Source: Carnegiea gigantea (Eukaryota > Streptophyta > Magnoliopsida > Caryophyllales > Cactaceae). Taken from it: DNA of 64,000 bases. The translations under genes were made by a program, and so were the position numbers. Each line of letters begins with the position of its first letter. Position 1 is the first letter of the stretch. The DNA is taken from contig JAKOGI010000003.1 of assembly GCA_029747015.1 (NCBI GenBank), positions 1,088,501 to 1,152,500 on the forward strand, in the 5' to 3' direction. Of this stretch, positions 35,466 through 47,596 are shown one piece after another. A model generated the notes under the pieces. The model searched no databases. It was not told the DNA's origin and saw only the letters and a program-made list of their open reading frames with translations.

Positions 35466-38400
35466 ATGTCGGGTGGCTTTTTCCGGGTAATCATCTTCAT
35501 CTTCCACTTTCTTTCGGTTTTGCTGGTATAGAATTGCAAATTTCAATTGGGACTTCCTTCGAGTGTGAGGGAATCGTCTCTAATCATATTTTATTGGTAT
35601 TACTGGATGACATTATACATCAGTCGCAATTTGAATTGTCGATGCAGTTGTTTTTCGATCAGATATGGTTTTCTCTGGTAAATCTGCTGGTGTTTTAGTG
35701 AATTTAGTAGCTTCTTTGATTCGTTTTATCTAATTGGGATTGGATTTTACGTCGGAGTAGGGTACGTCGGCCGAGCAAGACACTCGTTTCTCGAACAAGC
35801 AAGCGAAGTTGCTCAAGACGCAGAAGTTCGCTCCTGAGTTGGAACATTTGGTTTGTTCCCTACATGCAATTGAGTCTTTGTAGCAGTGTTCGATGGAGTA
35901 AAATTTGAACTTTGTCTTAATTTGAACTTATTTGTGTAACTATTGTGGATTTGGCGATTAGGTTGATGTTGCAAAAGTGAAAATGGATGTAATCAAGCCA
36001 TGGATCGCTAGACGAGTTACTGAACTTCTTGGGTTTGAAGATGAAGTGCTTATTAACTTTATCTATGGACTTCTTGAAGGAAAGGTACTTCTAATATTGT
36101 TTGATTTGATTTGTCAAGGCATAGTCCACTTGACTTGGCTTATTTCTTGGTAGCTTCACTTGTTTTTGGTCGACTAGTTTATGCATCTGGTTAAGGGTGT
36201 GTAATGCAAAACTAATAGTCTTAGTCAATCACTGTTTTCCTAGTTGTTAGTTGTTTCACTGGATGTGAGCATTAGACAGTGACACATTAGGTGTTTAGTA
36301 GTTAGCTGTTTAACTATACATTTAAAATCAAAGTGTTTGGCAATTTTGACTGCTTTGATAGCTTGCTGTTTTGGAAAAGACATAAAAGACAGGAGGAAGG
36401 TAGGTCTTGGTAAAATAAAAATAATACACTTATTACACTTGAATTGCAAATGGATACCGCCACCAGCTACGAGTGTTCAGACTTATTTTCTACATAAACT
36501 TCTGGCCAGTATCTTAGCAATTATTTGATGGGTTCTTTAGAAGGCCGGTAATAATTTGACATAGAAAATCACTAAACTCTACTTCAGTACTTCTAATCAC
36601 TAAACTCTTGCCATGCATATTTTATGATTAATAGCCTTAGTCACTATTCAGATGTCGTACTACTATTAGACATCTTACTTAATTATGATCATGCTGATTT
36701 TTTTTGGGGACCGAGCAGGATAGATGCCATCCAATCAAGGGTGTAACGTGATGCAATAACCTATTTCCCTCTTACTATCTTCTGTTGTTCATCTATGTTA
36801 ACTACTCAGTCATATTTGTGATGCTTCTGCTTGAGAACTTTAATACTCTCGTGTTCGCTATCTCTCTCTCCCTCTCTCTCTCTCTCTATCGGTTTCGGCG
36901 CATTGGCTGATAATTTCCTTATGATGGCCCTTTTTTCATTTAAATACACTTTCTTATATGTTTTTATTATTAATTTGTAAATTGTCTTCTTACTGACATT
37001 TACTTTGTCATATCTGTATGCTAATTCTACCCTCGTTACTGAATTAGATGGTTGCCCTGGTGGTTAGCCCTTGAAAAGTGTTCCTCATGTTTATGAGCAT
37101 GCATTTCTTGTATGCCCAATGTGTAATTGCTTCTTAAATTTCTACGTATTTTAAAGCAGGAGATCAATGGAAAGCAGGTCCAAATTCAATTAACTGGTTT
37201 CATGGAGAAAAATACTGGTAAGTTTATGAAAGAACTCTGGGCACTTCTCCTCAGTGCCCAGAAGAATGCTAGTGGTGTTCCTCAGCAATTCCTGGATGCT
37301 AAGGAGGAGGAAACCAGGAAGAAAAAGGTCTGATTACCTCACTACTGACTCCTGTTGTCCATTTGTGTATTTCACTTGTGTGTTCACTTTTTTCAATGCT
37401 TGCAGGCAGAGACAGATCGAATATTTGATGAAATCCAGAGGAGGAAAGAGAAGGAAGCAAAGGAGTCTGCTCATGTGAAAGATGGAAAACTGGTAACTTC
37501 ATTCATTTCATGCAAGAATTAGCTTCTTTGGAGCTGGTTTTTTTAATGTTAACATTCTTGTGTTTGTTATTGCCATTCAGCTTGCTTCTGCAATTATTTG
37601 GGTTCATGTCCTTTACCTCAAACTACTGTAGGATGGTGGACTTGATCATGAAGAATCAGATAGAAAAGCAGAAAGAGGTTCTGATAGGCGATCTGGAGAT
37701 GAGAATGGAGGTGGTATGACCAATGGCTTTAGAGGAAGGAAAAGGTTAGCTGCTGAAATTATTATTTTATGGAATAGATTCAGATTATTGCTATCTGGTG
37801 CTGGGTTTTTCTTTTGCATGTTCTTGACTTCTAAGATTGGTGTGTATGCCGTTGTATGACTGAACTATATGAATAATTTTAGTGAGTGTTCTGTTATGTG
37901 GTCGGACTGTCTAAAATCTGAATAGTTGAAAAAGGCAAGTTTGGACTCATTTTTCCAGCTTGGATTGTACGGACTAAAAGAAAATACCTCTCTAACCTTC
38001 CTGTGCTCTATTTTTGTGGAGTAGTAAGTAGTCTACGGTTTTTAAATCTAGGGTCTAACAGAACTAATCTCTTTGTGATTTTGCAATTTAGGGGTAAGAC
38101 TGCTACAACATACTCCCCCACACCTTGCCTAGTGGTGGGGTTTTTGGGGCATTGGATATAGATTTGGATTGGATTCCGTTATGTGGTCAGAGGTTAACTT
38201 GCTTAATCTTCTTACCTTAGGAATCTAATTTGGTGCCCCCCCCCAGATCCGCGGTTTGGGATCTTCGTTCCAGATCGCAATTCCTCAAACATGGAAATTA
38301 GCATATTTGGCAATCCCAAATTGCAAAGAGAAACAACTAGTCCAAAAAGTTAATCAGACCATCTTTTGGACATGAACCCTTGCCCTTTTTTCCGATTTTT

Positions 38401-41400
38401 AGAAGGAAGAGAGGATAGGGAGGTGAAGTAGGAGGGGGAAGAGGGATGTTGTTTACGTTTCATCTCTACCTTGAAGTGACACAAAGGTGAAGTAAGTAAT
38501 GGATCACCCATGAAGCACATTGTGGATAGACAAGGCAAAAACAAACATTTGAAGCGACTGGGTGAGATGCTAGATCCAATAGTCCAAGAGTACTGTAGTC
38601 TATCCTAAACAGTGGTTGAAGTTTGCTTTTGTTTGTACAAGGTTAAGTAATAAAGGCATATATAAATATTTTTTGTGCTGAATGAAGTTAAGGTTTAAGC
38701 AATTAATTTTTTTTCAATTAAAAAAAAGGCATATTTAGGCTCAAGGTACAGCACTTTCTTTAGCGATCCAAAAAATATTTTACGGCGAATTACGGTCCAA
38801 ATTGGCGTCCCCAGTGGAGCCACCCCAACGTTGCAGGATCCCAGTAAGTTTACGTATTGCGATCCCGAATTCGTTCCTCGATTCGGAGTGATCCCTGACC
38901 CCGGTAACTATGTGTCTTACTCATTTTAGAAGGTTAAATTAACTATCAGATGCTGGTTTTTACTGAAATCATTGTTTCCTGTGCTCATCCTCTATTTCGA
39001 CTTTTCTTGTCTGCTTCGTCAAGTGCCGTGACAAGTGTTGCTCACTAATATGCTGTGTTCGCATTTTCTCAATTGTAGATGTCCTGGTTGCTGCATCTGA
39101 TCAAGGATCAGCCTGCAATGACTTTTCCTTGTCTTCTTTCTGTCCTTGTTTGCTGCTTTTATTTTATTTTTTTTGAATTGGTTGTTGATGCATGCTTGCC
39201 TCTCTTGTTTTCATGCCATTGGTCTACCCTGTATTGTTGTTGTTGTGCTTCATTTATCCTTTTCTCTGACATTCCGGAGTGTTTTTAAAAATCTTTTATA
39301 TGAGCTGTGATTATTGTGATATTCTTTTTGCCTTCCTATTTTTTTTAAAATTTTTTTGCCTTCTAAAATTCCAGACATTGTGTTCAATTAGTTCTAGCCT
39401 GCTTATGGTCTATATCTTGCAGGTCTTCCAGGTCACCATATTCATCTGATCGCTCACCTTCACCTCATCGGTAATCATCATTCCTTTGAGTTGTAAGATT
39501 GCATATAATGTAATTGGATTAATGTGTAAAAGCTTATTTGGAGGATCTCGTCTTATTGTGGTTGCACCTCTTTCCAGTAGTGCCCGCTCTAGGTCAATTG
39601 GCAAATCATACTCCAATTCCAGAGGCTACTCAAAGTATGTGCTCTTAAGCCTTCATATATAATATTTCTGTCTTGATGGCTATAACTAGTAGGCTGTTGA
39701 CTGCTTACATTTCTAACCACAATGTTTTAGTTTTGAGCCTGCTCTTTCAAATAGACTTGGTGTGTCTTATGCCTTCTCTTCCAGTCTTATTTAGCTTGTT
39801 TTCTTTCAGAGAGAGAAGCGTATCGAGGAGCATTTCTGGTTCTCCTAGGGCAAGAAGGCAATCACTCTCTCCTGAAAGGGTCCGCTCTGGTTCTCCAAGG
39901 GAACGGAAGCGATCAGCGTCTCCTGGCAGGCTCCAATCTCCCCAAAGATCTATCAGTCCCAGGAGACGGTCGTCCCGAAGGTCTATATCTCCAAGGCACA
40001 GATCCCATTCTGGAAGACGATCTTCATCTCGCACACGTTATCGATCACCATCTCCCATGAGGCGTAGAGTACGGTCTCCAATTCGTCGAAGATCACCTTC
40101 TCCAGTCCGACGTAGATCACCCTCTCCTGTCTTACGTAGGTCACCTTCTCCCTTGCGACGCCGTTCACGTTCACCTTTGCGTCGGCGGTCACCTTCTCCT
40201 TGGCGCCGTCGTTCACCTCCACGACGGCGCCGGTCACCTTCGCCCTGGCGGCGACGATCCCCATCCCCTAGGCGACGCAGATCCCCTTCTCCTGTTTATC
40301 GGCGTAGACGAAGGTCTACTTCAAGCTCAAGGTCTCGATCTCCCATACAGCGGAGGGCTTTGTCTCCTGTTCGGCGCCGGTTTGAATCTCCTGTTCACAG
40401 GTCACAATATCCAGTCCGTCGTAAGTCCCCATCTGATGATAGTAGGTCCCTGTCGCCTGTGGGTCGCAGGTCTAGATCTCCTGTACGACGTAGATCATTA
40501 TCTCCAGTTAGACGAAGGTCACCTGTGCCAGCTAGTAGACGATCTCCTTCTCCTTTGGCAAGTAGATCCCATTCACCTGCAAGTCGGAGTTCTGCATCAC
40601 CTATCAGGAGCAATTCTCTTTCACCTGTTAAGAGGAGATCACCTATGCGCCAAAAGTCTCCTCTTGGATTCCCCAAAGAAAGAGCCCGGTAATTACTCAT
40701 TTAGAGGTTGCATTTTTGGAAAAAGAAGATTCTTAGCATCTGTGTCATTTTGGTTTTCTTTATTATATTTTTGGTTCTATGCTTATATCTAAATAATGGT
40801 TGAGGTATGTGTTGAACTTTTTGGCAGGTCTAAGTGTTGATATTCTTGTGGCTGTGAGTGAATATTCTTAATGGTCATTTCATGTTGAAAGAACTTAAAT
40901 TATGGTTGATGATACAGGAACCATGAACCGGATGAGCCTGCTAAGATGGCACGTAAACAGCCTATTTCTCTGTCCCCCCAGAGAGATCATCCTGAGAGAA
41001 AGCATTCACGAAGGAAAGTGCCATCAGCGGCACCTTCTCCAGACAAGTCTCCAAGTCACGTAGAGCCTCGTGAAACTCGGACTAGGAGCATTGCTGAAGA
41101 TAGAAGGTTCCTTTTTTCTATTCATGAGTTTACTACAAAATGATAATTTGTCTTTCAATCCCTCTTTATAAATTATTGATCCTTACAGTTTTGCTGATTG
41201 TCCAGTCCATATGAGAGTCCTCGTAAGAGAGCAGGGGATCGGAGGACTCTTGGTGGCATCCAAAGTCCTGTTAAATCAAGAGAGCAGAGAGCTCATCATG
41301 GCAGCCCAGAAAGAAATGCAGAGCGATTGCAAAACTGCAGGTTGGATCTGTCTAGTGCTTGTCTTTCATTTATTTGTTTTTGAAAGGTTCATGTAATTTA

Positions 41401-42352
41401 AACGGCAATATTCGACTTTCTAGCTTTGAACATTCTGGGTGACATGAAACACACTGTTATAGGGAGGATGAGGAGAATAACTACAAGTCTACTGAAAGAG
41501 GATCTGTCAGGCCATCTGGTAGCAAGAGTAAGGATTCTCCCGATATGTCTGTTACTCGCCGGCGCCTGGATGGTACTGATTCAAGACAGAAGGACAATGA
41601 TATGAAGAGGTACATTGTCTTTCTTGTGTTGCTCTTTGTTCTGATTGCTTGTGTATTTTCTTTTGCAAAAGCATACATCCCTCTATTTTATTACCCACTT
41701 GATTTGCAGTGAGGAAGTCCCCGTAAAGGAAGCCCGAGCTCCAAAGAAGTCTCCACATAAGGGTCCTTTATCTGACGAGACACCAGATACATTGCATCCT
41801 GGGGATGGTCCCAAGTCAGATAAGAAGAGAAACTCCCACACCAAAGATGTTAGGGACGATGGTAGATCTGGTGCCTTGGTGGATTCTCGCAAAAAAGTTG
41901 AGCGGAGAAGCCCTGATTCTGGTTCTGAGGGAAGTGAGAAGCTAAGAGATCGGATTGAGAAGAGGAAGCATAGAAGGTCAAGTCGAAGAGAAGCAACATC
42001 GGATGATAGTAGTTCTGATTCTGAAGTAGAGGATAGGAAGGAAGCTAAGAGAAGAAGGAAGGAAGAGAAAAAATTGCGTAGAGAGGAGCGTCGCCGTCGC
42101 CGTGAGGAACGGCGTCGGCGGAGGGAGGAGAAGCACTCAAGCAAACGAAAGCGGAAGTCAAAGGATGCTGATGCGTCGTCTTCTGAAATGGAAAAAAATG
42201 TGAAGGATGCCAATGCCTCTAATGCTGAGCAGGGGAAAAGGAAGTATTCAAGTGAAGATGAAGAGTCTGAATCACAGAAAAAGAGACTTGAAATTGAGCT
42301 ACGTGAAAAAGCTCTTGAGTCGCTTAGAGCTAAGAAGGGCATTAGCCGCTAA
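35466..42352 (+). CDS. SRRM1: PWI-domain, RS-rich splicing factor (SRRM1/SRm160-like)
   Basis: Nuclear splicing co-activator related to SRm160. The PWI domain binds RNA/DNA and the RS region contacts other SR proteins. Exons: 35466-35486, 35761-35850, 35962-36084, 37160-37327, 37406-37492, 37632-37744, 39423-39470, 39578-39634, 39810-40688, 40918-41106, 41206-41340, 41463-41609, 41710-42352. They sum to 2,211 nt, or 736 residues plus stop, open throughout. The N-terminus is MSGGFFRGTSAEQDTRFSNK. The PWI triplet is at residues 50-52 (VIKPWIARRV), with INFIYGLLEG and LTGFMEKNTGKF following. Residues from about 210 carry some 30 RRRSPSP-type repeats. The last exon encodes a charged, lysine/arginine-rich tail ending RAKKGISR. 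The donor after exon 4 (AAGGTCTGA) is weak but frame and homology require it. No damage is seen. Confidence 0.94.
36861..36888 (+). repeat. CT microsatellite in intron 3 of the PWI/RS gene
   Basis: An almost pure TC dinucleotide run with one extra C, within the 1,075-bp intron between exons at 36084 and 37160. The same intron also has AGTAGTTAGCTGTTTAAC-like text near 36300 that resembles a decayed MITE. Confidence 0.8.
38051..38158 (+). mobile_element. Au-type SINE fragment in intron 6 of the PWI/RS gene
   Basis: GGGGTAAGACTGCTACAAC, then CCCCCACACCTTGCCTAGTGG, then GGGGCATTGGATA follow the 3' part of plant Au SINEs in order. The tRNA-like 5' half with its B box is not recognised, so this is a truncated and diverged copy. 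It lies in the 1.7-kb intron between 37744 and 39423. Confidence 0.5.
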
Positions 42353-45300
42353 TTTTAGCTGTTTTGGACTTCCTGCGCTGCTTTCTTATTATTTTATCTG
42401 TGTTGAACAATAGCTATGAAGTCTTGTCATTTTTGTTGCGTTGTACTTTATAGACAATGATATATTGTAGTTTGTCTTTTTAATGTAGTCTGTGTTTTGC
42501 TGCTCGCAGCTGAGATGGATAGTTGGGGATTTCCTGAGATAATCTTTGACTGCAATTCTGTGCTGAACATGCTGCTAAATATTCTGGTAATAACTGTTCC
42601 CATTTGTTGGTAAATTTTGTTTCTTGTCTGTGTAGAAAGTACCCAACAGATTGGCTTTTGTGTGTGTCAGTTATCCTTTTGTGCTGAAGTAGCGAACTGA
42701 TTATTATTTATGTAATCATTGACGTGTAATGTGAAGATGCAAGTGAATATGCAGCTAATTGTAGCGTGCTTATTCCATCTTGTGAATTTATTGATAGGAC
42801 GTATTACATACTGGTGCTGTAATGTTAGCTTTGAGTTTGCTACTAAGTTGGCTTTCTGGTTAATTGATAGATTGATACTATGAGAATATTCCGACTAGAT
42901 GTGGTTGAGAACCTGTGGGGGCCTACCTTTGAGCATAAAGCAGGTGAAGTATTTTCATTTCCTTCAATGCAGTCTCTTAGAAGAAGATGCAAATGTTTAT
43001 ACCATACAGGCGACGAATATGATCCATCGGAATTGCATAACTTTGACCTTTTCAGCTATTCATTATTCTTACTTTTCTATTATGTTGGCAGCTTGAGAGG
43101 TCTTCTTGCCTTGGATTCTGTTCTCTATAATTTTGCGTGGTGCTATAAGCTTTTGGATGGATCCAGTTGATATTGGTAACACCTTTCTTTAAGTAGGAAA
43201 TGTATATTATAGGCTTTAACAAGGGACACAGTTGTTTGCCGCTTGTTAACCGTCTTGTGAACTTGTTACTGTCTTTTGGTGTTTATGTTATATCGACATG
43301 ATATTCAAGCAGATCTGAAGTTATGAAGGTTGTAGTTGCTATATGCCTTTTGTTGGTGTTTATGTTATGTTGACAATATCCTTTGTTGTTTATGTTATGT
43401 TGACGTGTCGTTTTGAACCATGGGAAATGGAGTATTGTGTTATTTGAGTTACAGATTACTACTTTCAAAGGTGTGAATCTGTTTGTCTACATTTTTTAAT
43501 GACGTACTCAAATTATTTTTGATGTGTTCCAGAAATTATCAAGTTGATGCTTCTCCTTCTCATCCTTTGGAAAACAGACTTCATGAGCTGTTCCATTAAT
43601 TCCATTTTGCAAATCCAGCATTATGCTGCCCGATATTGTCACTGTTTAATCACTAGAGATGGAAGAAAGAGAGAGACTGGAGGGGGTGTGGTTAAGTATG
43701 ATCCATTTTCATGTCGTGTGTCTTTTAGTTTGCGATGTGTTTTTTGAGTTGAAAATGTTACTTGCCATGTGATTGGGTGGCCATCTTAGAAATGGTTGGC
43801 AGGAAGCCAGAATACGAAGTGAGCCATTGTTCTGGAGTTGGGTTGACAGTGTGGTGACCTAACTGTTACTAAGCAGAAATCACACTGATTGATGGATTAT
43901 CCACTGGCCCAATTCTAGATTACAGACTAGTAATGTTGCTGCACTCGGCATGGATAACTTAAAAGAAATGAACTTGCGTTGTCTGTATTCAGTTTATGGG
44001 TCTAATTATGTTTGCTCTTTCTCTGCTGTGTCTGTTTCTTGAATCTTTGTTGGGTAACACTTTTACCTTTTGTGTGTTCTTTCTATTGGCAAACATGTGA
44101 TCAAGCTCATTGTGATTTACATCTTGTAAAGTTGAGAGGACTCAACAGATGATATGATTTTAGGACCTACTGTCAATCTCTATTGTGGGGGGTCCCTCTG
44201 TTGCAATATTTAGGAGCCCTTAGACAAAATCCATTGCTTTCTGGACTTTGTAAACAAATAAGTTTTGCATATTACCAATTACGGGCATTCTTCTTTTGAA
44301 TAGGACCTTCTGGATCAGATCACAGCTTAATAGTCAATAGTCTTGGTTCCTCTCGTCTGAGGTCTTTTACAGGGCGACTACTCTGCATAATCACACCTGC
44401 TCTCGAACCATGTGTTGAGTTTTTCTGGCAACTTGTTAAGCTTTATCCTATCTCTTTTGTTCTTGTGCTTGTGAATGTATGTCTTCTGCTGTCGCCTTTG
44501 GACACCTGCTTGCGTTTCTGTGTAGTCCATAGTTAGTAGTGCGATGGGCATTGGAATCCTTCTGGATGACGTGGCCGATCTGTCTTTGAGTTGTATTTAG
44601 TATACACATTTGTTCCAGGGCTGATTATGGGGTACATGATCTCTTCTGACGTTTCATTATTATGTATGTGTGTTGAGTTATGCAAGTTGCTTGATTTTGG
44701 TCTATTTGTGATGCATTCAGTTATGCTGGTGGCTTGATTTTGGCCCCTCTTTTGTTTGTTTACACAAGGTCGGTCTCATTTGCTGTGTGAGAGTCTGATT
44801 TTATGCCATTTTATGTAATTTTGTAGAACTTTGCTCTTATTAACTATGGATGCAAAACTTTGCTCTTACGGATGCAGAGATTTACCATTTCATTTATTTT
44901 CCCACTCAGGCAAACACTTCCTTTTTTCTTGCTGCTGACTGCCTATGCCACTCAAGTGACAAGTCTTGTGCCTGTCGTTCCCTTGCATGGGCACCGGTGG
45001 TTACAATTTGGATCTTAGAAGGATGCCCTTGCGTTTTACTCGTTTGGTTGGTTTCATGAATTGCCTAGGTCCAGACGTCTAGTTTGTTGTCATTCAATCT
45101 TATTCTTAGCTCTAGTTGTTAGGTTTTAATCATGAGGGTATTACAAATATGATGATATGGTGTGTTATGAGGTTGCTTTGGTAGACCTAGGGTGGATGGA
45201 TTGAGTTCTCAATGAGGATCGTCCTTGATTGGCTTGTTGACAACTTGACATTCTTAAATTCTGGTTTGTGTGAAATGCAATATCAGTGGAGGGTTCGGTC

Positions 45301-45775
45301 TTTGGATGGGTAAAATGGAGGGTGAAATGTGGAAAAAGTACTTGCGGTTGGATCTGAGAGCGAATTGGTGAATCTTCTCAGGAACCACGGGGTGGTTTAT
45401 ACATTCCTTTCTTCTGCTGCATGGTATGCCTAGTGGGCAAATGTTTGGGGGTTTGCTTCAAGTATGGTTGAGAAACTGTGTTCATGGGTTGTTTGTAACC
45501 ACTGTGTTTGGACCCGCCTCTTTTTAGGCTTTAACTTTATGTCTCGTTTTATCGTAGTGGTGAGATTGATGCCTGATTTTTTTATTCTTATCGTAGCGGA
45601 TCATAAAGGGAGTAATGATGTATATAAGTTGAGTTCTGGTTGAAATATTCGCTCGCTCATTTCAATGGTGCAGCAGTACTTAGCGGCGGTTCTGAGAAGA
45701 TATCCTAGTTGGTTGCTTGATTGGTTTGTTTGTTGGTTTGGTGCTAGAATCTGCTGTGTTAGATGGTTAGACTAA
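42353..45775. other. 3' flank of the PWI/RS gene and T-rich intergenic sequence
   Basis: The first few hundred bases are probably the 3' untranslated region; AATGATATATTG-like text near 42455 could support polyadenylation. GTTTATGTTATGTTGAC-type words recur at about 43280, 43360 and 43388 as a short imperfect tandem array. No frame here has family resemblance, including 42880-43170 and 44850-45059. Confidence 0.5.
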
Positions 45776-45981
45776 GGCCCTGTTTATTTTGTGGGTCAAT
45801 TCTAAAATATCAACTTCAATCTACCTCAATTTACTTCAATTTATTTCAACCTACTTTCACTATTTTAACTAAGTTTAATTTATCACATAAAAAAATTTAA
45901 TCCACTTTAACTCACTTTGACCCTCCTCAATCTATTTTACCTTTTTATCCACCTCAATTTACCTACGAAAAGAACAGGTCC
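45776..45981. mobile_element. Tourist-like MITE, TAA target site
   Basis: The 206-bp element has ends GGCCCTGTTTATTTTGTGGG and, reversed, GGACCTGTTCTTTTCGTAGG. It is flanked by TAA at 45773-45775 and 45982-45984. The interior is made of CAATTTACTTCAATTTA-type words. It is non-coding and in the size range of PIF/Harbinger-derived MITEs. Confidence 0.8.
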
Positions 45982-46104
45982 TAAATTTGTTCTCTATTGT
46001 ATAGGACTTCTCTCTAATATTCCATTCTTCTTTTGACACTTTGGTACACAGCTTGTTAGGTAGATAATGCTAACTGTCCCAAAATCTTTCCTTGTTTCAC
46101 TTTA

Positions 46105-46361
46105 GGGTTTATTCTTTTTGTTAGAAAATAGGGATTGGTAAATGTGCAAAGTGAGTTGAAGTGGGTTAAAGTAGATATCTTTTTTGTTGTAATGGGATCA
46201 AGTGGGTTGAAGTATGTTGAAAGTGGTATATTTTTTATATGATGGATAAAAGTTGGTTAAAATAGTAGATTGAAGTGGGTTGAAATTGATATTTTTTTAA
46301 TTGAAATTTATAAAGTGGGTTGAAGTCCATAAATTGAGATTTACAATGAAAAGAACAGGGC
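46105..46361. mobile_element. Related Tourist-like MITE, TTA target site
   Basis: The 257-bp element has ends GGGTTTATTCTTTTTG and, reversed, GCCCTGTTCTTTTCATTG. It is flanked by TTA at 46102-46104 and 46362-46364. The interior repeats GTGGGTTGAAGT words, the complement of those in the MITE at 45776. It is therefore a relative inserted in the opposite orientation 120 bp away. Confidence 0.7.
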
Positions 46362-46364
46362 TTA

Positions 46365-47100
46365 AGTTGTGCGTTTTTTGGCCCCCTAAGAAGGTGGCAT
46401 TGTTCCAATTCCCATGTCACTATTGGGAGCATGTTCTCCTAAGATCCTCAAAATACAAGTGAGTAAGAAATGTTTAATTGTGCAATCTCTTGTTATCCGT
46501 ACGGGTGGCATTGTTCCAATCCCTATGTTATTATTGGGAGCACATTTTTTAAAGATCCTCAAAATACAAATGGATAAGAAAATAAGAAATGTCTATATTT
46601 TACAAGCACGTGTCATTTGGCACTATCTTCTACCTACGAGTACGACGTATAGTTGGCCTCCATGAGCTCTTTTACAGATGTACTTCGCGTCACTTCATCA
46701 AGCGATTCTTGTGAATACTAATTTGTGAATGCGTTTTTAATTATGGTGATCTTATTGTGCAAAAAGTTAGCCTTCGTTAAGCTAGAATTCAAGAAAACCA
46801 AACTTTATTTTGGGTGGTGGGCTAACGTACTAGTCTAGACCAAGGTCTTTTTTTTTTGGGGGGGGGGAGTCTCCAATTGGATTGAGTGCATAACTATACC
46901 CAAGCAGGGGGGAAAAGAGGAGGAAAAAATCGAAAGGTCCATGTCTAAATGTGTAACGAAAGAGGAACTTATCTTTGTCAATTCATGATTGCAGATTACT
47001 AATTCGTCAATTTTGAGTTACTAATGCTACTATTGTTGTTGATGTTGGATTTGTTTGAAGAGAACTTTAAAAGCTTCCTCTTAATTAACTTACCTACCGT
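46365..47100. other. Intergenic sequence with a duplicated ~110-bp segment
   Basis: GTGGCATTGTTCCAAT, TATTGGGAGCA and AAGATCCTCAAAATACAA at 46394-46460 recur at 46504-46570, offset about 110 bp. A G run lies at about 46859-46868. No gene recognised. Confidence 0.6.
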
Positions 47101-47106
47101 ATTTTT

Positions 47107-47262
47107 ACTTCGCCAAACAATTTAACAATACTCCCATCAAAAAGCGGCGAAACTTGAAACTAAGTTCAACTAGTGGCGAAGTATTTTTTGCTTCGCCAAA
47201 CAATTTGACAATACTCCTATCAAAAAGCGGCGAAACTTGAAACTAAGTTCAACTAGTGGCCA
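47107..47262 (+). repeat. 83-bp tandem duplication upstream of pTAC16
   Basis: The unit starting CTTCGCCAAACAATTT and ending TTCAACTAGTGG occurs at 47108-47177 and again at 47191-47260, period 83 bp. There are only a few substitutions (TTTAACAATACTCCC versus TTTGACAATACTCCT). The repeat ends about 335 bp before the pTAC16 start codon. Confidence 0.9.
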
Positions 47263-47492
47263 CGCCCAAAGAATTTGAAAGAAGAACTCAATTTTGTTCT
47301 GGTTATTGTAGTTGAACTTGGGCCATTTGTTTCTGGTGTGAAACATCCGAATACTATTGGGTGGGGGGATTTCTGTCTCTTGCCACAACTGACCCTTGTC
47401 AAAGCACTGGAAAACGTGGTAGGAAATTTTCTGTTCTGGATAGTGTTCTGATGCAGTTTGATTGGCTAAATTCTCTGACATCGCAAAATCCA

Positions 47493-47498
47493 GATAAG
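47493..47498 (+). promoter_or_regulatory. GATAAG I-box and nearby CCAAT-type motif upstream of pTAC16
   Basis: GATAAG is the I-box core found in promoters of many light-regulated nuclear genes for plastid proteins. It lies about 100 bp before the ATG, with an inverted CCAAT (GATTGGCT) about 30 bp further up. Position and target gene fit, but the motif is short and function is inference. Confidence 0.3.
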
Positions 47499-47596
47499 CC
47501 GGCCCCCCTCAAAATCTCTACTGCCCTCGAAAATGATGGGTTATTGAATTCGAATGTATAACTTTTTAGGGCAATCGGAGATCACAAAGCTCTCAA

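Noticed and set aside
41683..42342. 219-codon minus-strand frame, serine/arginine/leucine-rich
   Set aside because: Antisense of the last exon of the SRRM1-like gene, whose plus frame joins correctly with twelve upstream exons.
42880..43170. 96-codon plus-strand frame downstream of the SRRM1-like gene
   Set aside because: No conserved motif or splice context; likely chance within 3' flank.
46105..46361. Considered as part of the same element as 45776-45981
   Set aside because: Each has its own inverted ends and its own TTA or TAA flanks, so two separate insertions fit better.
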